Of a stretch of DNA of 33,154 bases, positions 9,300-17,885 are shown piece after piece. The notes below the pieces were generated by a model that saw only the letters and a list, made by a program, of their open reading frames with translations, did no database searches and was not told the origin of the DNA. The stretch's first letter is position 1; the number at the start of each line of letters is the position of its first letter. Made by a program: the position numbers and the translations under genes. Origin of the DNA: Comamonadaceae bacterium (lineage in GTDB: Bacteria > Pseudomonadota > Gammaproteobacteria > Burkholderiales > Burkholderiaceae_C); assembly GCA_027485285.1 (NCBI GenBank), contig JAIXRH010000046.1, positions 1 to 33,154 of the forward strand, written 5' to 3'.

Positions 9300-10108
9300 C
9301 GATGACGATCACCAGCAGCAATCTTCCCCTTCAGCAGCGCCACGCTGTTGTCACTGGCGCTTCGCGAGGCATAGGCGCAGCCATTGCGCGACAACTCGCC
9401 CACGCCGGTGCGCAACTGACCCTGATCGGCAGATCGCATGAACGCCTAGACACGATCGCCGCCGAACTCCAAGCGCTCACACAGGTGCACATCGCAGCGG
9501 TTGACGTGACCGACAACGCGGCCGTGCAAGCCGCCATGCAGGCGGCAGAAAAAGCACTCGGGCCTATCCACATCTTGGTCAACAACGCTGGACAAGCGAC
9601 CAGCCAACCGTTTGAGAAAACAGACTTTGCCCTGTGGCAAGCCATGCTCAACATCAACCTCACCGGCACTTACACCTGCACCCATGCAGCCCTGCCCTCG
9701 ATGCTCAGAGCAGCGGCGGCAGGCACGCCAGGCCGCATCATTCACATCGCCAGCACCGCGGGGCTGCAAGGCTACGCTTATGTGAGTGCCTACACGGCCG
9801 CCAAACATGGTGTCATTGGTCTCACCAAGGCCTTGGCCCTCGAACTGGCCCGCAAGAACATCACCGTCAACGCCCTCTGTCCAGGCTACACCGAGACCGA
9901 CATCGTGCAAACGGCGATAGACACCATCGTCGCAAAAACCGGAAAAACTGCGCAGCAAGCACATGACACCTTGGCCGCCAGCAACCCGCAACAACGCTTG
10001 GTGCAACCCGAAGAAATCGCCCAGGCGGTGGTGTGGCTGTGCAGCGCGGGCAGCGGTTCGATCAATGGACAAGCGATCGCCATCGACGGCGGGGAGTTAG
10101 CGGGATGA
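9296..10108 (+). CDS. SDR-family NAD(P)-dependent dehydrogenase (likely 3-hydroxyacyl-CoA type)
   Basis: A 270-residue classical short-chain dehydrogenase. The cofactor motif TGASRGIG is at residues 20-27, NNAG follows in LVNNAGQAT, and the catalytic set is Ser153, Tyr166 and Lys170 (YTAAK). The segment after the motif (LIGRSHERL) has an Arg at the position that often favours NADP. In this operon the plausible job is to oxidise a 3-hydroxyacyl-CoA or a ring alcohol formed after reduction of the aminobenzoyl-CoA ring. The start ATG overlaps the stop of the monooxygenase (ATGA), and the stop overlaps the MarR start in the same way, so the three are tightly coupled. The exact substrate is not visible. 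Confidence 0.88.
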   Translation: MTMTITSSNLPLQQRHAVVTGASRGIGAAIARQLAHAGAQLTLIGRSHERLDTIAAELQALTQVHIAAVDVTDNAAVQAAMQAAEKALGPIHILVNNAGQATSQPFEKTDFALWQAMLNINLTGTYTCTHAALPSMLRAAAAGTPGRIIHIASTAGLQGYAYVSAYTAAKHGVIGLTKALALELARKNITVNALCPGYTETDIVQTAIDTIVAKTGKTAQQAHDTLAASNPQQRLVQPEEIAQAVVWLCSAGSGSINGQAIAIDGGELAG

Positions 10109-10617
10109 CCCTCATCGTCGAAACGCAAGACCAAGAGCTGCGCGCCCATGCAGACCAACACGCCTCCCTGCGTTTGTGGCTTCGCTTGCTGTCGTGCACC
10201 ACGCTCGTCGAGGAAACGATTCGCCAAAAGCTGCGCGAGCAATTCAACATCACTTTGTCGCGCTTTGATTTGATGGCACAACTCGAACGTCACAAAGAAG
10301 GGCTGACCATGGGTGAGCTGTCGCGTCGCATGATGGTGAGTGGCGGCAACATCACCGTGATCGTGGACCAATTGGAAAAAGAACAACTGGTGCAGCGCCA
10401 AGTCGCGGCCACCGATCGGCGTTCGTTTCGCGTCCTGCTGACCGCCTCAGGACGCAAATCATTTGCACGCATGGCCCTCGCCCATGAGCGTTGGGTGGTC
10501 GACCTGTTCAGCGGACTCGACGAGCGCGCGCAAGAACAACTCAACCAACTGTTAGGCCATCTGAAAGCCGGCATTCATCGCCAAAACGCTCCCCTCATCG
10601 CCAAGGAAAAACCATGA
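10105..10617 (+). CDS. MarR-family transcriptional regulator
   Basis: A 170-residue winged-helix regulator. The recognition-helix region is [20 protein letters not shown] and the wing carries the hallmark [12 protein letters not shown]; flanking helices ([18 protein letters not shown] and the C-terminal [12 protein letters not shown]) form the dimer interface. MarR proteins in CoA-dependent aromatic pathways usually repress until an aromatic acyl-CoA binds, so a CoA-ester effector is plausible here. The gene overlaps both neighbours by ATGA junctions, which embeds the regulator inside the operon it probably controls and implies autoregulation. Candidate operators are at 6897-6914 and 21380-21397. 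The ATG at 10105 has GGAG about 10 bases upstream. Confidence 0.92.
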   Translation: MTLIVETQDQELRAHADQHASLRLWLRLLSCTTLVEETIRQKLREQFNITLSRFDLMAQLERHKEGLTMGELSRRMMVSGGNITVIVDQLEKEQLVQRQVAATDRRSFRVLLTASGRKSFARMALAHERWVVDLFSGLDERAQEQLNQLLGHLKAGIHRQNAPLIAKEKP

Positions 10618-11474
10618 GCCAACGCTACTTACCAGGTCAACCTCACCAACTGCCACGGCATCGACACGGCTTGGCCCACTACCAAGGGCAGCATGTGTTG
10701 TTTGCGTTCAAGGACGGCGTCGCCACCATCTCCCTGAACCGGCCTGAGCGCAAAAACCCCTTGTCATTCGAGTCGTATGCGGAGCTCAGGGACTTGTTTC
10801 GTGCCATGGGTGACGCCGATGATGTCCATGCCATTGTGATCACGGGTGCTGGCGACAACTTCTGCTCGGGAGGTGACGTCCATGAAATCATTGGTCCACT
10901 GACCCAACTCGACATGCCGGGCCTGCTGAGCTTCACCCGCATGACGGGTGATGTGATCAAAGCCATGCGTGCCTGTCCACAACCCATCATCGCGGCGATT
11001 GACGGCATCTGCGCGGGAGCGGGCGCGCTGCTGGCCTTGGCCTCTGACCTGCGCTATGGCACAGAGCGCAGCAAAACCTATTTCTTGTTCAACAAAGTTG
11101 GCCTCGCGGGGTGCGACATGGGCGCCTGCGCGTTGTTGCCGCGCGTGATTGGTCAAGGGCGCGCCTCCGAATTGCTTTACTCGGGTCGCGGCTTACCCGG
11201 TGCAGAAGCCGAGCGCTGGGGGTTTTACAACCGCCTCTGCACGCCCAATGAGGTGTTGTCACAAGCCCAAGCCATGGCCCATGATTTGGCAACTGGCCCC
11301 ACCTTCGCCAACAGCATGACAAAGAAGATGCTGCAACAAGAATGGAACATGGGCGTGGACGAAGCCATTGAAGCAGAAGCACAAGCGCAAGCCATTTGCA
11401 TGATGACGAATGACTTCCACCGGGCCTATCACGCCTTTGTGGCCAAACAAAAACCTGTGTTTGAAGGAGATTGA
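10614..11474 (+). CDS. crotonase-superfamily (enoyl-CoA hydratase-like) protein lacking both hydratase glutamates
   Basis: A 286-residue crotonase-fold protein, predicted to act on a CoA thioester of the pathway. The oxyanion-hole segments are present (DNFCSGGDV and [15 protein letters not shown]). Aligning by eye with rat crotonase, the two catalytic glutamates (E144 and E164 there) fall on Leu139 and Lys161 here, so classical hydration is doubtful. A conserved-looking CDMG motif with Asp168 follows in [10 protein letters not shown]. Isomerase, ring hydrolase or another crotonase reaction is possible. An N-terminal extension of about 35 residues (rich in His, Gln and Pro) precedes the domain. 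ATG 10614 overlaps the MarR stop and has AAGGA upstream. Acyl-CoA dehydrogenase follows. Confidence 0.85.
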   Translation: MSQRYLPGQPHQLPRHRHGLAHYQGQHVLFAFKDGVATISLNRPERKNPLSFESYAELRDLFRAMGDADDVHAIVITGAGDNFCSGGDVHEIIGPLTQLDMPGLLSFTRMTGDVIKAMRACPQPIIAAIDGICAGAGALLALASDLRYGTERSKTYFLFNKVGLAGCDMGACALLPRVIGQGRASELLYSGRGLPGAEAERWGFYNRLCTPNEVLSQAQAMAHDLATGPTFANSMTKKMLQQEWNMGVDEAIEAEAQAQAICMMTNDFHRAYHAFVAKQKPVFEGD

Positions 11475-11475
11475 T

Positions 11476-12642
11476 GTGAACGCCAATCGCCAGATGGACT
11501 GGCCCTTTTTTGATCCGCACCACCGTCAACTCAAGCAAGACTTGAGCACTTGGGCCACCACACACATCGAACACGCGCACGCAGATGACGCCAACGTGGA
11601 CGCCCAGTGCCAACACTTGGTGCGCCAACTGGGCGAGGCGGGCTGGCTGCGCCATGCCATCGCTGGCAAAGCCTACGGCGGCTTGAACGACAGCATCGAC
11701 ACCCGCAGCATTTGCTTGCTGCGCGAAGAACTGGCGTGGCACCACGGCTTGGCGGACTTCGCGTTTGCCATGCAAGGCCTGGGCTCGGGCGCGATCAGTT
11801 TGTTTGGCTCTGAAACACAAAAACAACATTACCTGCCCCGCGTTGCAGGTGGCGACGCCATCGCGGCATTCGCCTTGAGTGAGCCAGAGGCTGGCTCGGA
11901 TGTGGCCGCCATGCGTTGCAGTGCGCAGCGTGTAGGCGATGGCTATGTGCTGAATGGCGAGAAGACTTGGATTTCCAATGGCGGCATTGCCGACTTTTAT
12001 GTGGTGTTTGCGCGCACCGATGACGCCCCCGGCGCCAAAGGGATCAGCGCCTTCATCGTTGACGCCAACTGCCCAGGGTTAGAAATCGCCGAACGCATTG
12101 ATGTGGTGGCCCCCCATCCACTGGCACGTTTGCGTTTTGTGAATGCACACGTTCCCGCCAGCCATCGCATTGGCGAAAGTGGTGGCGGCTTCAAAGTGGC
12201 CATGGCGACCTTGGATGTGTTTCGCACCTCGGTGGCAGCTGCAGCGCTGGGGTTTGCTGCGCGCGCGTTGCATGAGTCCTTGCAATGGGTCAAGCAACGT
12301 CGCATGTTTGGCCAAGCGTTGGCAGATTTTCAAATCACGCAAACCAAATTGGCCGACATGGCCACCCTGCTGGATGCCGCCCGCTTGTTGACCTACCGCG
12401 CAGCGTGGCTGCGCGATCAAGGGGAACGCATCACCCAAGAAGCGGCCATGGCCAAGTTGACAGCGACCGAGAACGCCCAACGCATCATTGACATGGCCGT
12501 GCAATTGCATGGCGGCATGGGGGTGAAGAAGGGTTGCATGGTCGAGTCGCTCTACCGTGAAATCCGTGCACTTCGCATTTATGAAGGTGCGACAGAGGTG
12601 CAGCAACTCATCATTGGACGCGAGCTACTCAAAGCGAATTGA
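11476..12642 (+). CDS. acyl-CoA dehydrogenase
   Basis: A 388-residue FAD acyl-CoA dehydrogenase. Recognisable segments are [16 protein letters not shown] (FAD and substrate binding), [44 protein letters not shown] and [14 protein letters not shown]. The catalytic base is probably Glu370 in IYEGATEVQ, the position of Glu376 of medium-chain dehydrogenase. It would introduce a double bond into a ring- or chain-type acyl-CoA and pass electrons to ETF, whose genes are not in the window. I start at GTG 11476, one base after the stop of the preceding gene, because AGGAG lies 6 bases upstream; ATG 11494 is the alternative. Cotranscribed with the CoA ligase downstream (7 bp gap). Confidence 0.93.
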   Translation: MNANRQMDWPFFDPHHRQLKQDLSTWATTHIEHAHADDANVDAQCQHLVRQLGEAGWLRHAIAGKAYGGLNDSIDTRSICLLREELAWHHGLADFAFAMQGLGSGAISLFGSETQKQHYLPRVAGGDAIAAFALSEPEAGSDVAAMRCSAQRVGDGYVLNGEKTWISNGGIADFYVVFARTDDAPGAKGISAFIVDANCPGLEIAERIDVVAPHPLARLRFVNAHVPASHRIGESGGGFKVAMATLDVFRTSVAAAALGFAARALHESLQWVKQRRMFGQALADFQITQTKLADMATLLDAARLLTYRAAWLRDQGERITQEAAMAKLTATENAQRIIDMAVQLHGGMGVKKGCMVESLYREIRALRIYEGATEVQQLIIGRELLKAN

Positions 12643-12649
12643 GGTTCCT

Positions 12650-14314
12650 ATGCCATCACACGCCCTCCTGCCCTCATCCCATGTCGACACCTATGTGCGC
12701 GAGCAGTTACCGCCAAAAGACCAGTGGCCGGAATTTATCTTCGAGCGGCCAGAGCTGCAGTACCCCGCGTTACTGAATGTCACCTCCGAGCTGGTGGATG
12801 TGCATGTGGCACAAGGCCACGGCAGCAGACCAGCGCTGCACGGGCACGATGGCCAAGCACCCTTCAGTTGGACCTATGCCGAACTTCAAGACCGCGTGAA
12901 CCGCATCGCCCAGGTGCTGACACAGGACATGGGCTTGGTCGCAGGCAACCGTTTGCTCCTGCGCGGGGCGAACACCCCCATGATGGCCGCCTGCTTTTTG
13001 GCAGGCCTGAAAGCGGGGTTGGTGATGGTGCCCACCATGCCCTTGCTGCGTGCTGCCGAACTGCATCAGGTGATTCAAAAAGCCAAGATCGTGGCAGCGC
13101 TGTGTGTCCACCACTTAGGCGAAGAGCTCGGCTATTGCCAAGACACGCGCCATCCGCAGCACGCGCCAGAACTGAAGCAGGTGCTGCACTTTGGCGCAAG
13201 CGATGGCAGCGGCTTAGAAGGCTTGATGCGCCAACACGCAGCCCCCTTCACCGCACACCCCACCTCACGCGACGACGCCTGCCTGATCGCCTTCACCAGC
13301 GGCACCACCGGCAGCCCCAAGGGCACGGTCCACTTTCACCGCGATGTGTTGGCCATGTGCGATTTGTTTCCGCGTCACATCTTGCACATGACGCCAGCCG
13401 ATGTGGTGTGCGGCACCCCGCCCATGGCCTTCACCTTTGGTTTGGGTGGCTTGCTGGCCTTTCCCTTGCGCTTCGGTGCTTCCACCGTGTTGCTTGAAAA
13501 GCACACGCCCGAGTCCTTGCTTCAAACCATCGCCACGTACCGCATCACCCAGTGCTACACCGCGCCAACCTTCTATCGGCAAATGGCGGCCTTGGCGCGC
13601 AAGTTTGACCTGCAAAGCTTGCGTCACCCGGTGTCTGCCGGCGAGGCCTTGCCTGATGCCACGCGACAACTGTGGAAAGAACAAACAGGCATCGACATCA
13701 CCGATGGCATCGGCGGCACCGAGATGATTCACATCTACATCTCCAGTGCGGGGGCACAGGTGCGAGCAGGCAGCATTGGACAAGTGGTGCCAGGCTACAT
13801 CGCACACATCGTGGATGACCACATGCAAGAAGTGCCGCCAGGCACACCGGGCCGCTTGGCCGTGCGCGGCCCCACAGGCTGTCGGTATTTGAACGATGCA
13901 AGGCAAACCCACTACGTGAAGGACGGATGGAACCTGCCTGGCGACACGTTCTCGATGGATGCCGACGGCTACTTCTATTACCTCGCTCGCAATGACGACA
14001 TGATCATCTCGGCGGGCTACAACATTGCAGGACCAGAAGTCGAAAGTGCCTTGATGCAACACCCTGCTGTGGCCGAGTGTGGCGTGATCGGTGTGCCCGA
14101 CCCAGAGCGCGGGCAGATTGTGATGGCCTATGTCTCGCTCAAACCTGAATTCATCGGCGACGATGAGATGGTTGAGACCTTGCAAAATTTTGTAAAGCAA
14201 CAGATTGCGCCCTTCAAATACCCGAGGCGCATTCAATTCATACCGGCCTTGCCGCGCACAGAAACTGGCAAGTTGCAACGTTTTCGCCTGCGACAACTCT
14301 CGGCAGACCATTAA
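12650..14314 (+). CDS. benzoate/2-aminobenzoate-CoA ligase family enzyme
   Basis: A 554-residue adenylate-forming CoA ligase. The ATP-binding loop FTSGTTGSPKGT is near residues 215-226, GGTEMIHIYIS is the A5-type motif, DGWNLPGDTFSMDADG the A7/A8 region, and the catalytic Lys541 lies in PRTETGKLQRF. The opening (LPPKDQWPEF... YPALLNVTSELVD) is characteristic of benzoate- and 2-aminobenzoate-CoA ligases. Its neighbour, the aminobenzoyl-CoA monooxygenase/reductase, makes 2-aminobenzoate the best guess; salicylate or another aminobenzoate cannot be excluded. It supplies the CoA ester on which the rest of the operon acts. The ATG at 12650 has GAGG 5 bases upstream. In Azoarcus evansii an equivalent ligase is encoded beside the same fusion flavoprotein. 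Confidence 0.88.
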   Translation: MPSHALLPSSHVDTYVREQLPPKDQWPEFIFERPELQYPALLNVTSELVDVHVAQGHGSRPALHGHDGQAPFSWTYAELQDRVNRIAQVLTQDMGLVAGNRLLLRGANTPMMAACFLAGLKAGLVMVPTMPLLRAAELHQVIQKAKIVAALCVHHLGEELGYCQDTRHPQHAPELKQVLHFGASDGSGLEGLMRQHAAPFTAHPTSRDDACLIAFTSGTTGSPKGTVHFHRDVLAMCDLFPRHILHMTPADVVCGTPPMAFTFGLGGLLAFPLRFGASTVLLEKHTPESLLQTIATYRITQCYTAPTFYRQMAALARKFDLQSLRHPVSAGEALPDATRQLWKEQTGIDITDGIGGTEMIHIYISSAGAQVRAGSIGQVVPGYIAHIVDDHMQEVPPGTPGRLAVRGPTGCRYLNDARQTHYVKDGWNLPGDTFSMDADGYFYYLARNDDMIISAGYNIAGPEVESALMQHPAVAECGVIGVPDPERGQIVMAYVSLKPEFIGDDEMVETLQNFVKQQIAPFKYPRRIQFIPALPRTETGKLQRFRLRQLSADH

Positions 14315-14329
14315 CGCGAAGGACACCCC

Positions 14330-14725
14330 ATGTGGAAAGTTTTACAACCCGAAGGATGGCTGGCGCCCAAGGGCTATGCCAACGGCATAGAAGCCCGGGG
14401 TCGGCAAATTTATGTGGCGGGCATGATCGGCTGGAATGGCCAAGCCCAATTCGAGTCCGACGACTTTGTCGCACAGTGCAAGCAAGCCCTGCAAAACATC
14501 GTGGACACTTTGGCCTGCGCACAAGCGGGGCCAGAGCACATCGTTCGCATGACGTGGTATGTCAAAAACAAAAAGGAATACCTCAGCAGAGCGCGCGAAC
14601 TCGGACAGGCCTACCAACAGGTGATCGGTCGCCACTACCCCGTGATGACCTTGGTGCAAGTGGCTGATTTGGTGGAAGACCGTGCACTGGTGGAAATTGA
14701 AGCCACTGCCGTCGTACCCGACTGA
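14330..14725 (+). CDS. RidA-family protein, non-canonical
   Basis: A 131-residue YjgF/YER057c/UK114-fold protein, normally a trimer with active sites between subunits. The segment RQIYVAGMIGWNGQAQFE matches the family's YxSGQxP region, and ALVEIEATAVV the conserved C-terminal EIEA. Archetypal RidA has an Arg (Arg105 in E. coli) in the strand after the helix, needed for imine/enamine hydrolysis; the aligned segment here is YPVMTLVQVADL, with no Arg. It therefore belongs to another Rid subgroup. Because the pathway's product, an amino-oxocyclohexene-carboxyl-CoA, is an enamine, a deaminating or protective role is attractive but unproven. Last gene of the operon; it converges on the LysR gene 13 bp away. 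Confidence 0.85.
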   Translation: MWKVLQPEGWLAPKGYANGIEARGRQIYVAGMIGWNGQAQFESDDFVAQCKQALQNIVDTLACAQAGPEHIVRMTWYVKNKKEYLSRARELGQAYQQVIGRHYPVMTLVQVADLVEDRALVEIEATAVVPD

Positions 14726-14738
14726 ACCACCTCTTCAA

Positions 14739-15665
14739 TCAGGTTTTGACGGCGTGCTTTTTGAAGTGTTCGATGAACGCTTCCACAGCGACCGGTGTGG
14801 GCGCTGCGAGTGGCGTGATTGCGACGATTTCGCGCTCCACCACCGGCCCCACCAATGCCACTGTCGCGATAGACAGCGCCTGGGACGCGGCCTGAGCGCG
14901 CGAAATTGCATAGGAAGGCAAGATCGATACGCCTTGCCCCTCGGCCACCAAGCCCAACGCGGTGGCGACTTGCGACACCTCATAGGCAGGTTTGAGGTGC
15001 TTGCACCATTTGGCGATGGTCTTGTCGACCAATGAGCGCAGGCCACTGCCATGCCGCATCAAAATCAGCGGCTCCTCCATCAAACTCGGCCATGCCACCT
15101 CACGCGCTTGCGCCAGCGGGTGATCCACATGGCAAGCCAACATCAATTTATCGACATACAACAGGTGCGTCGACAAATCTGCCACATCACTGTGGGCCGT
15201 GCCAACTGCCATGTCGACCTCGCCACGTCGCACCAAGTCAGGCAAGGAATCGATCGGCGCATCCATCAGCACCACCGTCACTTGGGGATGTTGGGCGCGA
15301 AAACTGGCAATCACTTTCGGGAATAAAGCACTCGCCAGCAAGGGCGACGCAGCGACGCTCAGTTGCGAGGCTTTGAGTCGTTGCGACTGCTGAAGGCTGG
15401 TGATCCCGCTGTCCAACTGACTGAACACCTGCTCGACCGTCGGTAAAAACTGTTGGCCTGCCTGGGTCAACAGAACGCGACGGGTGGTGCGCTCGAACAA
15501 GCGCATGCCCAAATCGTCCTCCAGGCTGCGCACCAACATGGAGAGTGCCGACGGGGTGAGGTGCAGCCGCGTCGCGGCGCGTGTCATGCTGGACTCTTGC
15601 GCCACGGCTAAGAAGGCGCGCAATTGACGAAGGCTCAGGTTGGAGCTGGCAAGTTTGAAAGGCAT
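14739..15665 (-). CDS. LysR-family transcriptional regulator
   Basis: A 308-residue LysR regulator. The N-terminal helix-turn-helix is LRQLRAFLAVAQESSMTRAA followed by LHLTPSALSMLVRSLEDDLG and LFERTTRRVLLTQAG, which is classical. The C-terminal part is a periplasmic-binding-like effector domain (ASPLLASALFPKVIASF, EPLILMRHGSGLR, VAEGQGVSILPSYA). It is divergent from the molybdenum hydroxylase genes, the usual arrangement for a LysR protein that activates its neighbour in response to a pathway metabolite. The intergenic region has an inverted repeat (15699-15729). The ATG at 15665 gives a normal family N-terminus. Confidence 0.93.
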   Translation of the reverse strand: MPFKLASSNLSLRQLRAFLAVAQESSMTRAATRLHLTPSALSMLVRSLEDDLGMRLFERTTRRVLLTQAGQQFLPTVEQVFSQLDSGITSLQQSQRLKASQLSVAASPLLASALFPKVIASFRAQHPQVTVVLMDAPIDSLPDLVRRGEVDMAVGTAHSDVADLSTHLLYVDKLMLACHVDHPLAQAREVAWPSLMEEPLILMRHGSGLRSLVDKTIAKWCKHLKPAYEVSQVATALGLVAEGQGVSILPSYAISRAQAASQALSIATVALVGPVVEREIVAITPLAAPTPVAVEAFIEHFKKHAVKT

Positions 15666-15698
15666 GGACAGAGTTTATGCGCCTAGGCGCTGAGCCAG

Positions 15699-15729
15699 AT
15701 TGAACAGCTGCGCTGCACAATCGTTCAAT
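15699..15729. promoter_or_regulatory. inverted repeat between LysR gene and hydroxylase operon
   Basis: ATTGAAC (15699-15705) and its exact complement GTTCAAT (15723-15729) are separated by 17 bases in the divergent intergenic region. It lies 34 bases from the LysR start and 47 bases from the hydroxylase start at 15777, the normal place for a LysR binding site. A role is inferred from position only. Confidence 0.45.
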
Positions 15730-15776
15730 TTTTATCGTTAGGTGACTTGTCCATTCTTTGCTCCAATCAACGGGTG

Positions 15777-17885
15777 ATGCAGACAACCCCCGCCTCCCCC
15801 ACCCTGCGCCGTGAAGACGCGGCGCTGCTGCGCGGTGAGGCTTGCTTTGGGCAAGATCTGGTTTTGCCCGATGCCATGCACCTGGTTTTTGTGCGCAGCC
15901 CACAAGCCCATGCACGCATCACGCACATCGATGCCTCAGCCGCGCTGCGCCTACCCGGCATACGCGCCGTGTTGTTCGCCCAAGACTTGGGCCTGCATGC
16001 CATGCCTGCCATCAACCCGCTGCTGCCCTTGCTGCACGACGTGCGCTTCGCGTTGCTCGCGCATGAAACCGTGGCTTACGTGGGGCAAGTGCTTGCAGTC
16101 GTGGTGGCCGAGACCCTGCCACAAGCCAGGCATGCTGCATCGCAAGTGCAGTTGTCCTTGCAGCCCCTTGCCGTCAGCCGCGACTTTGATGCACAAAGCC
16201 CAGTCATCACACGCACACACCACCACCACGGCGAACTTCCCCATCACGCCCCCTCAGCCAGCGTTCATTTAAAGGTCCCTCGACTTACCGCGATGCCGAT
16301 GGAGCCACGCGCCAGCAGCGCGTCTTGGGACCACGACACGCAACAGCTCACCCTGTGGCTAGCGACTCAAACGCCCTCCAGAGCACAAGCCGACGCGGCC
16401 CATGTGCTGGGTGTGGACGTGGCGCAAGTGCATGTCATCTGCCCTGAGGTCGGCGGTGCGTTTGGTGCGCGGGCATCGGTCAGCCCCGAAGACCTGTTGG
16501 TCGCGTTGACGGCGCAGCATTTACGCAGCACGGTGCGCTGGACCTCATCACGGTCAGAGGATTTTCTGGCGGGCATGCAAGGCCGTGGGGCGCAGCTCGA
16601 GGGACAGTTGTGGGTGGACGCGCAAGGCCACCTGCAAGGACTCGCAGCCCAGCTGCATTTCACACTGGGCGCTTGGCTGCCCTACTCAGGCGTGGTGCCT
16701 GTGCGCAATGCGGCGCGCATCTTGCCTGGCCCGTATGCGCTGCGTCATTTAAAAATTGACGGCATCGCCACACGTGCCAACGCCGCCCCTGTGAACATTT
16801 ATCGTGGCGCTGGGCGACCCGAAGCAGCCTTGCTGATGGAGACCTTGATCGACATGGCAGCGCGCCATCACAACCTGGACCCCGTGGACTTGCGTTTGAA
16901 AAACTTGGTGCCCGCCCACGCCATGCCCTTCACCACGGCGAACGGTGAACTCCTCGATTCCGGTGACTACGCCCAAGCGCTGACCCAGGCCTGCGAACGC
17001 TTTGGCTACGCACATGAACGCGCTGAACAACAAAGACGGCGAGCGCTGGGTGAATGCGTGGGCCTTGGGGTCGCGATGTACATCGAGCCGTGTGGTCAGG
17101 GGTGGGAATCCGCGCGCGTCACGCTGCACAGCGATGGACGCGTGACTGTGGCCAGCGGCTCTCCCGCACAAGGTCAAGGACACGCCACGACCTATGCGCA
17201 AATTGCCGCAGACAGTTTGGGTTGCGATGTGCAGCAGATTGAGGTGCTGATGGGGGATTCGCAAACGTGCCCCGTGGGCATTGGTGCCTTGGCCAGTCGC
17301 AGCACCGCCATCGCGGGCAGCGCCATCGTGCAAGCCTGCGCCAATGTGCAAGCCCAAGCGCGTCAAGGGGCGGCCTATCCCATCACTGCCGAGGAGCGAT
17401 TCACGGCCCAAGAGGCGTGGAGCTATGGCTGCGTGATGCTGCGCTTGCGCATCGATACAGACACGGGCACACCCACCATCGAGCGCGTGGTCTGGGTAGA
17501 CGATGCTGGGCATATTGCCCAACCCACCTTGGCCCATGGGCAGCTCATCGGCGGGGCAGCCCAAGGTCTGGGTCAAGCCCTGATGGAGCAGCTCATTTAT
17601 AACGAACAGGGTCAGCTCGTCACCGGCTCCTTGATGGACTACGCCATCCCGCGCGCCAGTGACATGCCAGAGATCGACATGGTGTCGATGCACACCCCCA
17701 GTCCCCACAACTTGCTGGGCGCCAAAGGCGTCGGTGAAGCTGGATGCATCGGCATCCCTGCTGCCTTGATGAATGCCGCACGCGATGCCTTGTCACCCCA
17801 AGGCGAAGCAGATCTTCAGTTGCCACTCACGCCAGAGCAACTCTGGCAGGCCATGCACACCACTCAACCCAAGGAGAAATCATGA
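15777..17885 (+). CDS. xanthine dehydrogenase-family molybdenum hydroxylase, large subunit (short form)
   Basis: A 702-residue molybdopterin-binding subunit. It starts with the family's TLRREDAALLRGEACFGQDL and FVRSPQAHARI. Cofactor segments are VGGAFGARAS, IYRGAGRPEAA (about residues 341-351) and GAKGVGEAGCIG with the essential Glu654. The PMEPRA loop resembles the substrate pocket of aldehyde oxidase and N-heterocycle hydroxylases; the CO dehydrogenase loop AYXCSFR is absent. The protein is some 70-90 residues shorter than usual, the loss lying around residues 510-550 (QARQGAAYPITAEERFTAQE). It would oxidise an aldehyde or hydroxylate a ring carbon next to nitrogen, with water as oxygen source. 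ATG 15777 is preferred over TTG 15747. Its stop overlaps the next gene (ATGA). Confidence 0.9.
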   Translation: MQTTPASPTLRREDAALLRGEACFGQDLVLPDAMHLVFVRSPQAHARITHIDASAALRLPGIRAVLFAQDLGLHAMPAINPLLPLLHDVRFALLAHETVAYVGQVLAVVVAETLPQARHAASQVQLSLQPLAVSRDFDAQSPVITRTHHHHGELPHHAPSASVHLKVPRLTAMPMEPRASSASWDHDTQQLTLWLATQTPSRAQADAAHVLGVDVAQVHVICPEVGGAFGARASVSPEDLLVALTAQHLRSTVRWTSSRSEDFLAGMQGRGAQLEGQLWVDAQGHLQGLAAQLHFTLGAWLPYSGVVPVRNAARILPGPYALRHLKIDGIATRANAAPVNIYRGAGRPEAALLMETLIDMAARHHNLDPVDLRLKNLVPAHAMPFTTANGELLDSGDYAQALTQACERFGYAHERAEQQRRRALGECVGLGVAMYIEPCGQGWESARVTLHSDGRVTVASGSPAQGQGHATTYAQIAADSLGCDVQQIEVLMGDSQTCPVGIGALASRSTAIAGSAIVQACANVQAQARQGAAYPITAEERFTAQEAWSYGCVMLRLRIDTDTGTPTIERVVWVDDAGHIAQPTLAHGQLIGGAAQGLGQALMEQLIYNEQGQLVTGSLMDYAIPRASDMPEIDMVSMHTPSPHNLLGAKGVGEAGCIGIPAALMNAARDALSPQGEADLQLPLTPEQLWQAMHTTQPKEKS

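Noticed and set aside
13265-14326. Minus-strand open frame of 353 codons
   Set aside because: Antisense to the CoA ligase, whose motifs are complete; no recognisable domain in the shadow frame.
14726-14738. Terminator between the RidA and LysR genes
   Set aside because: Only 13 bases and no GC-rich stem or T run; the weak AACC/GGTT pairing nearby is not convincing.
15720-15737. Possible third copy of the MarR-type operator (TTCAATTTTTAT)
   Set aside because: Only about 9 of 12 core bases agree and the palindrome is lost; the LysR-type inverted repeat explains the region better.
16749-17708. Minus-strand open frame of 319 codons opposite the molybdenum hydroxylase
   Set aside because: Shadow of a gene with clear motifs; no ribosome binding site or domain.
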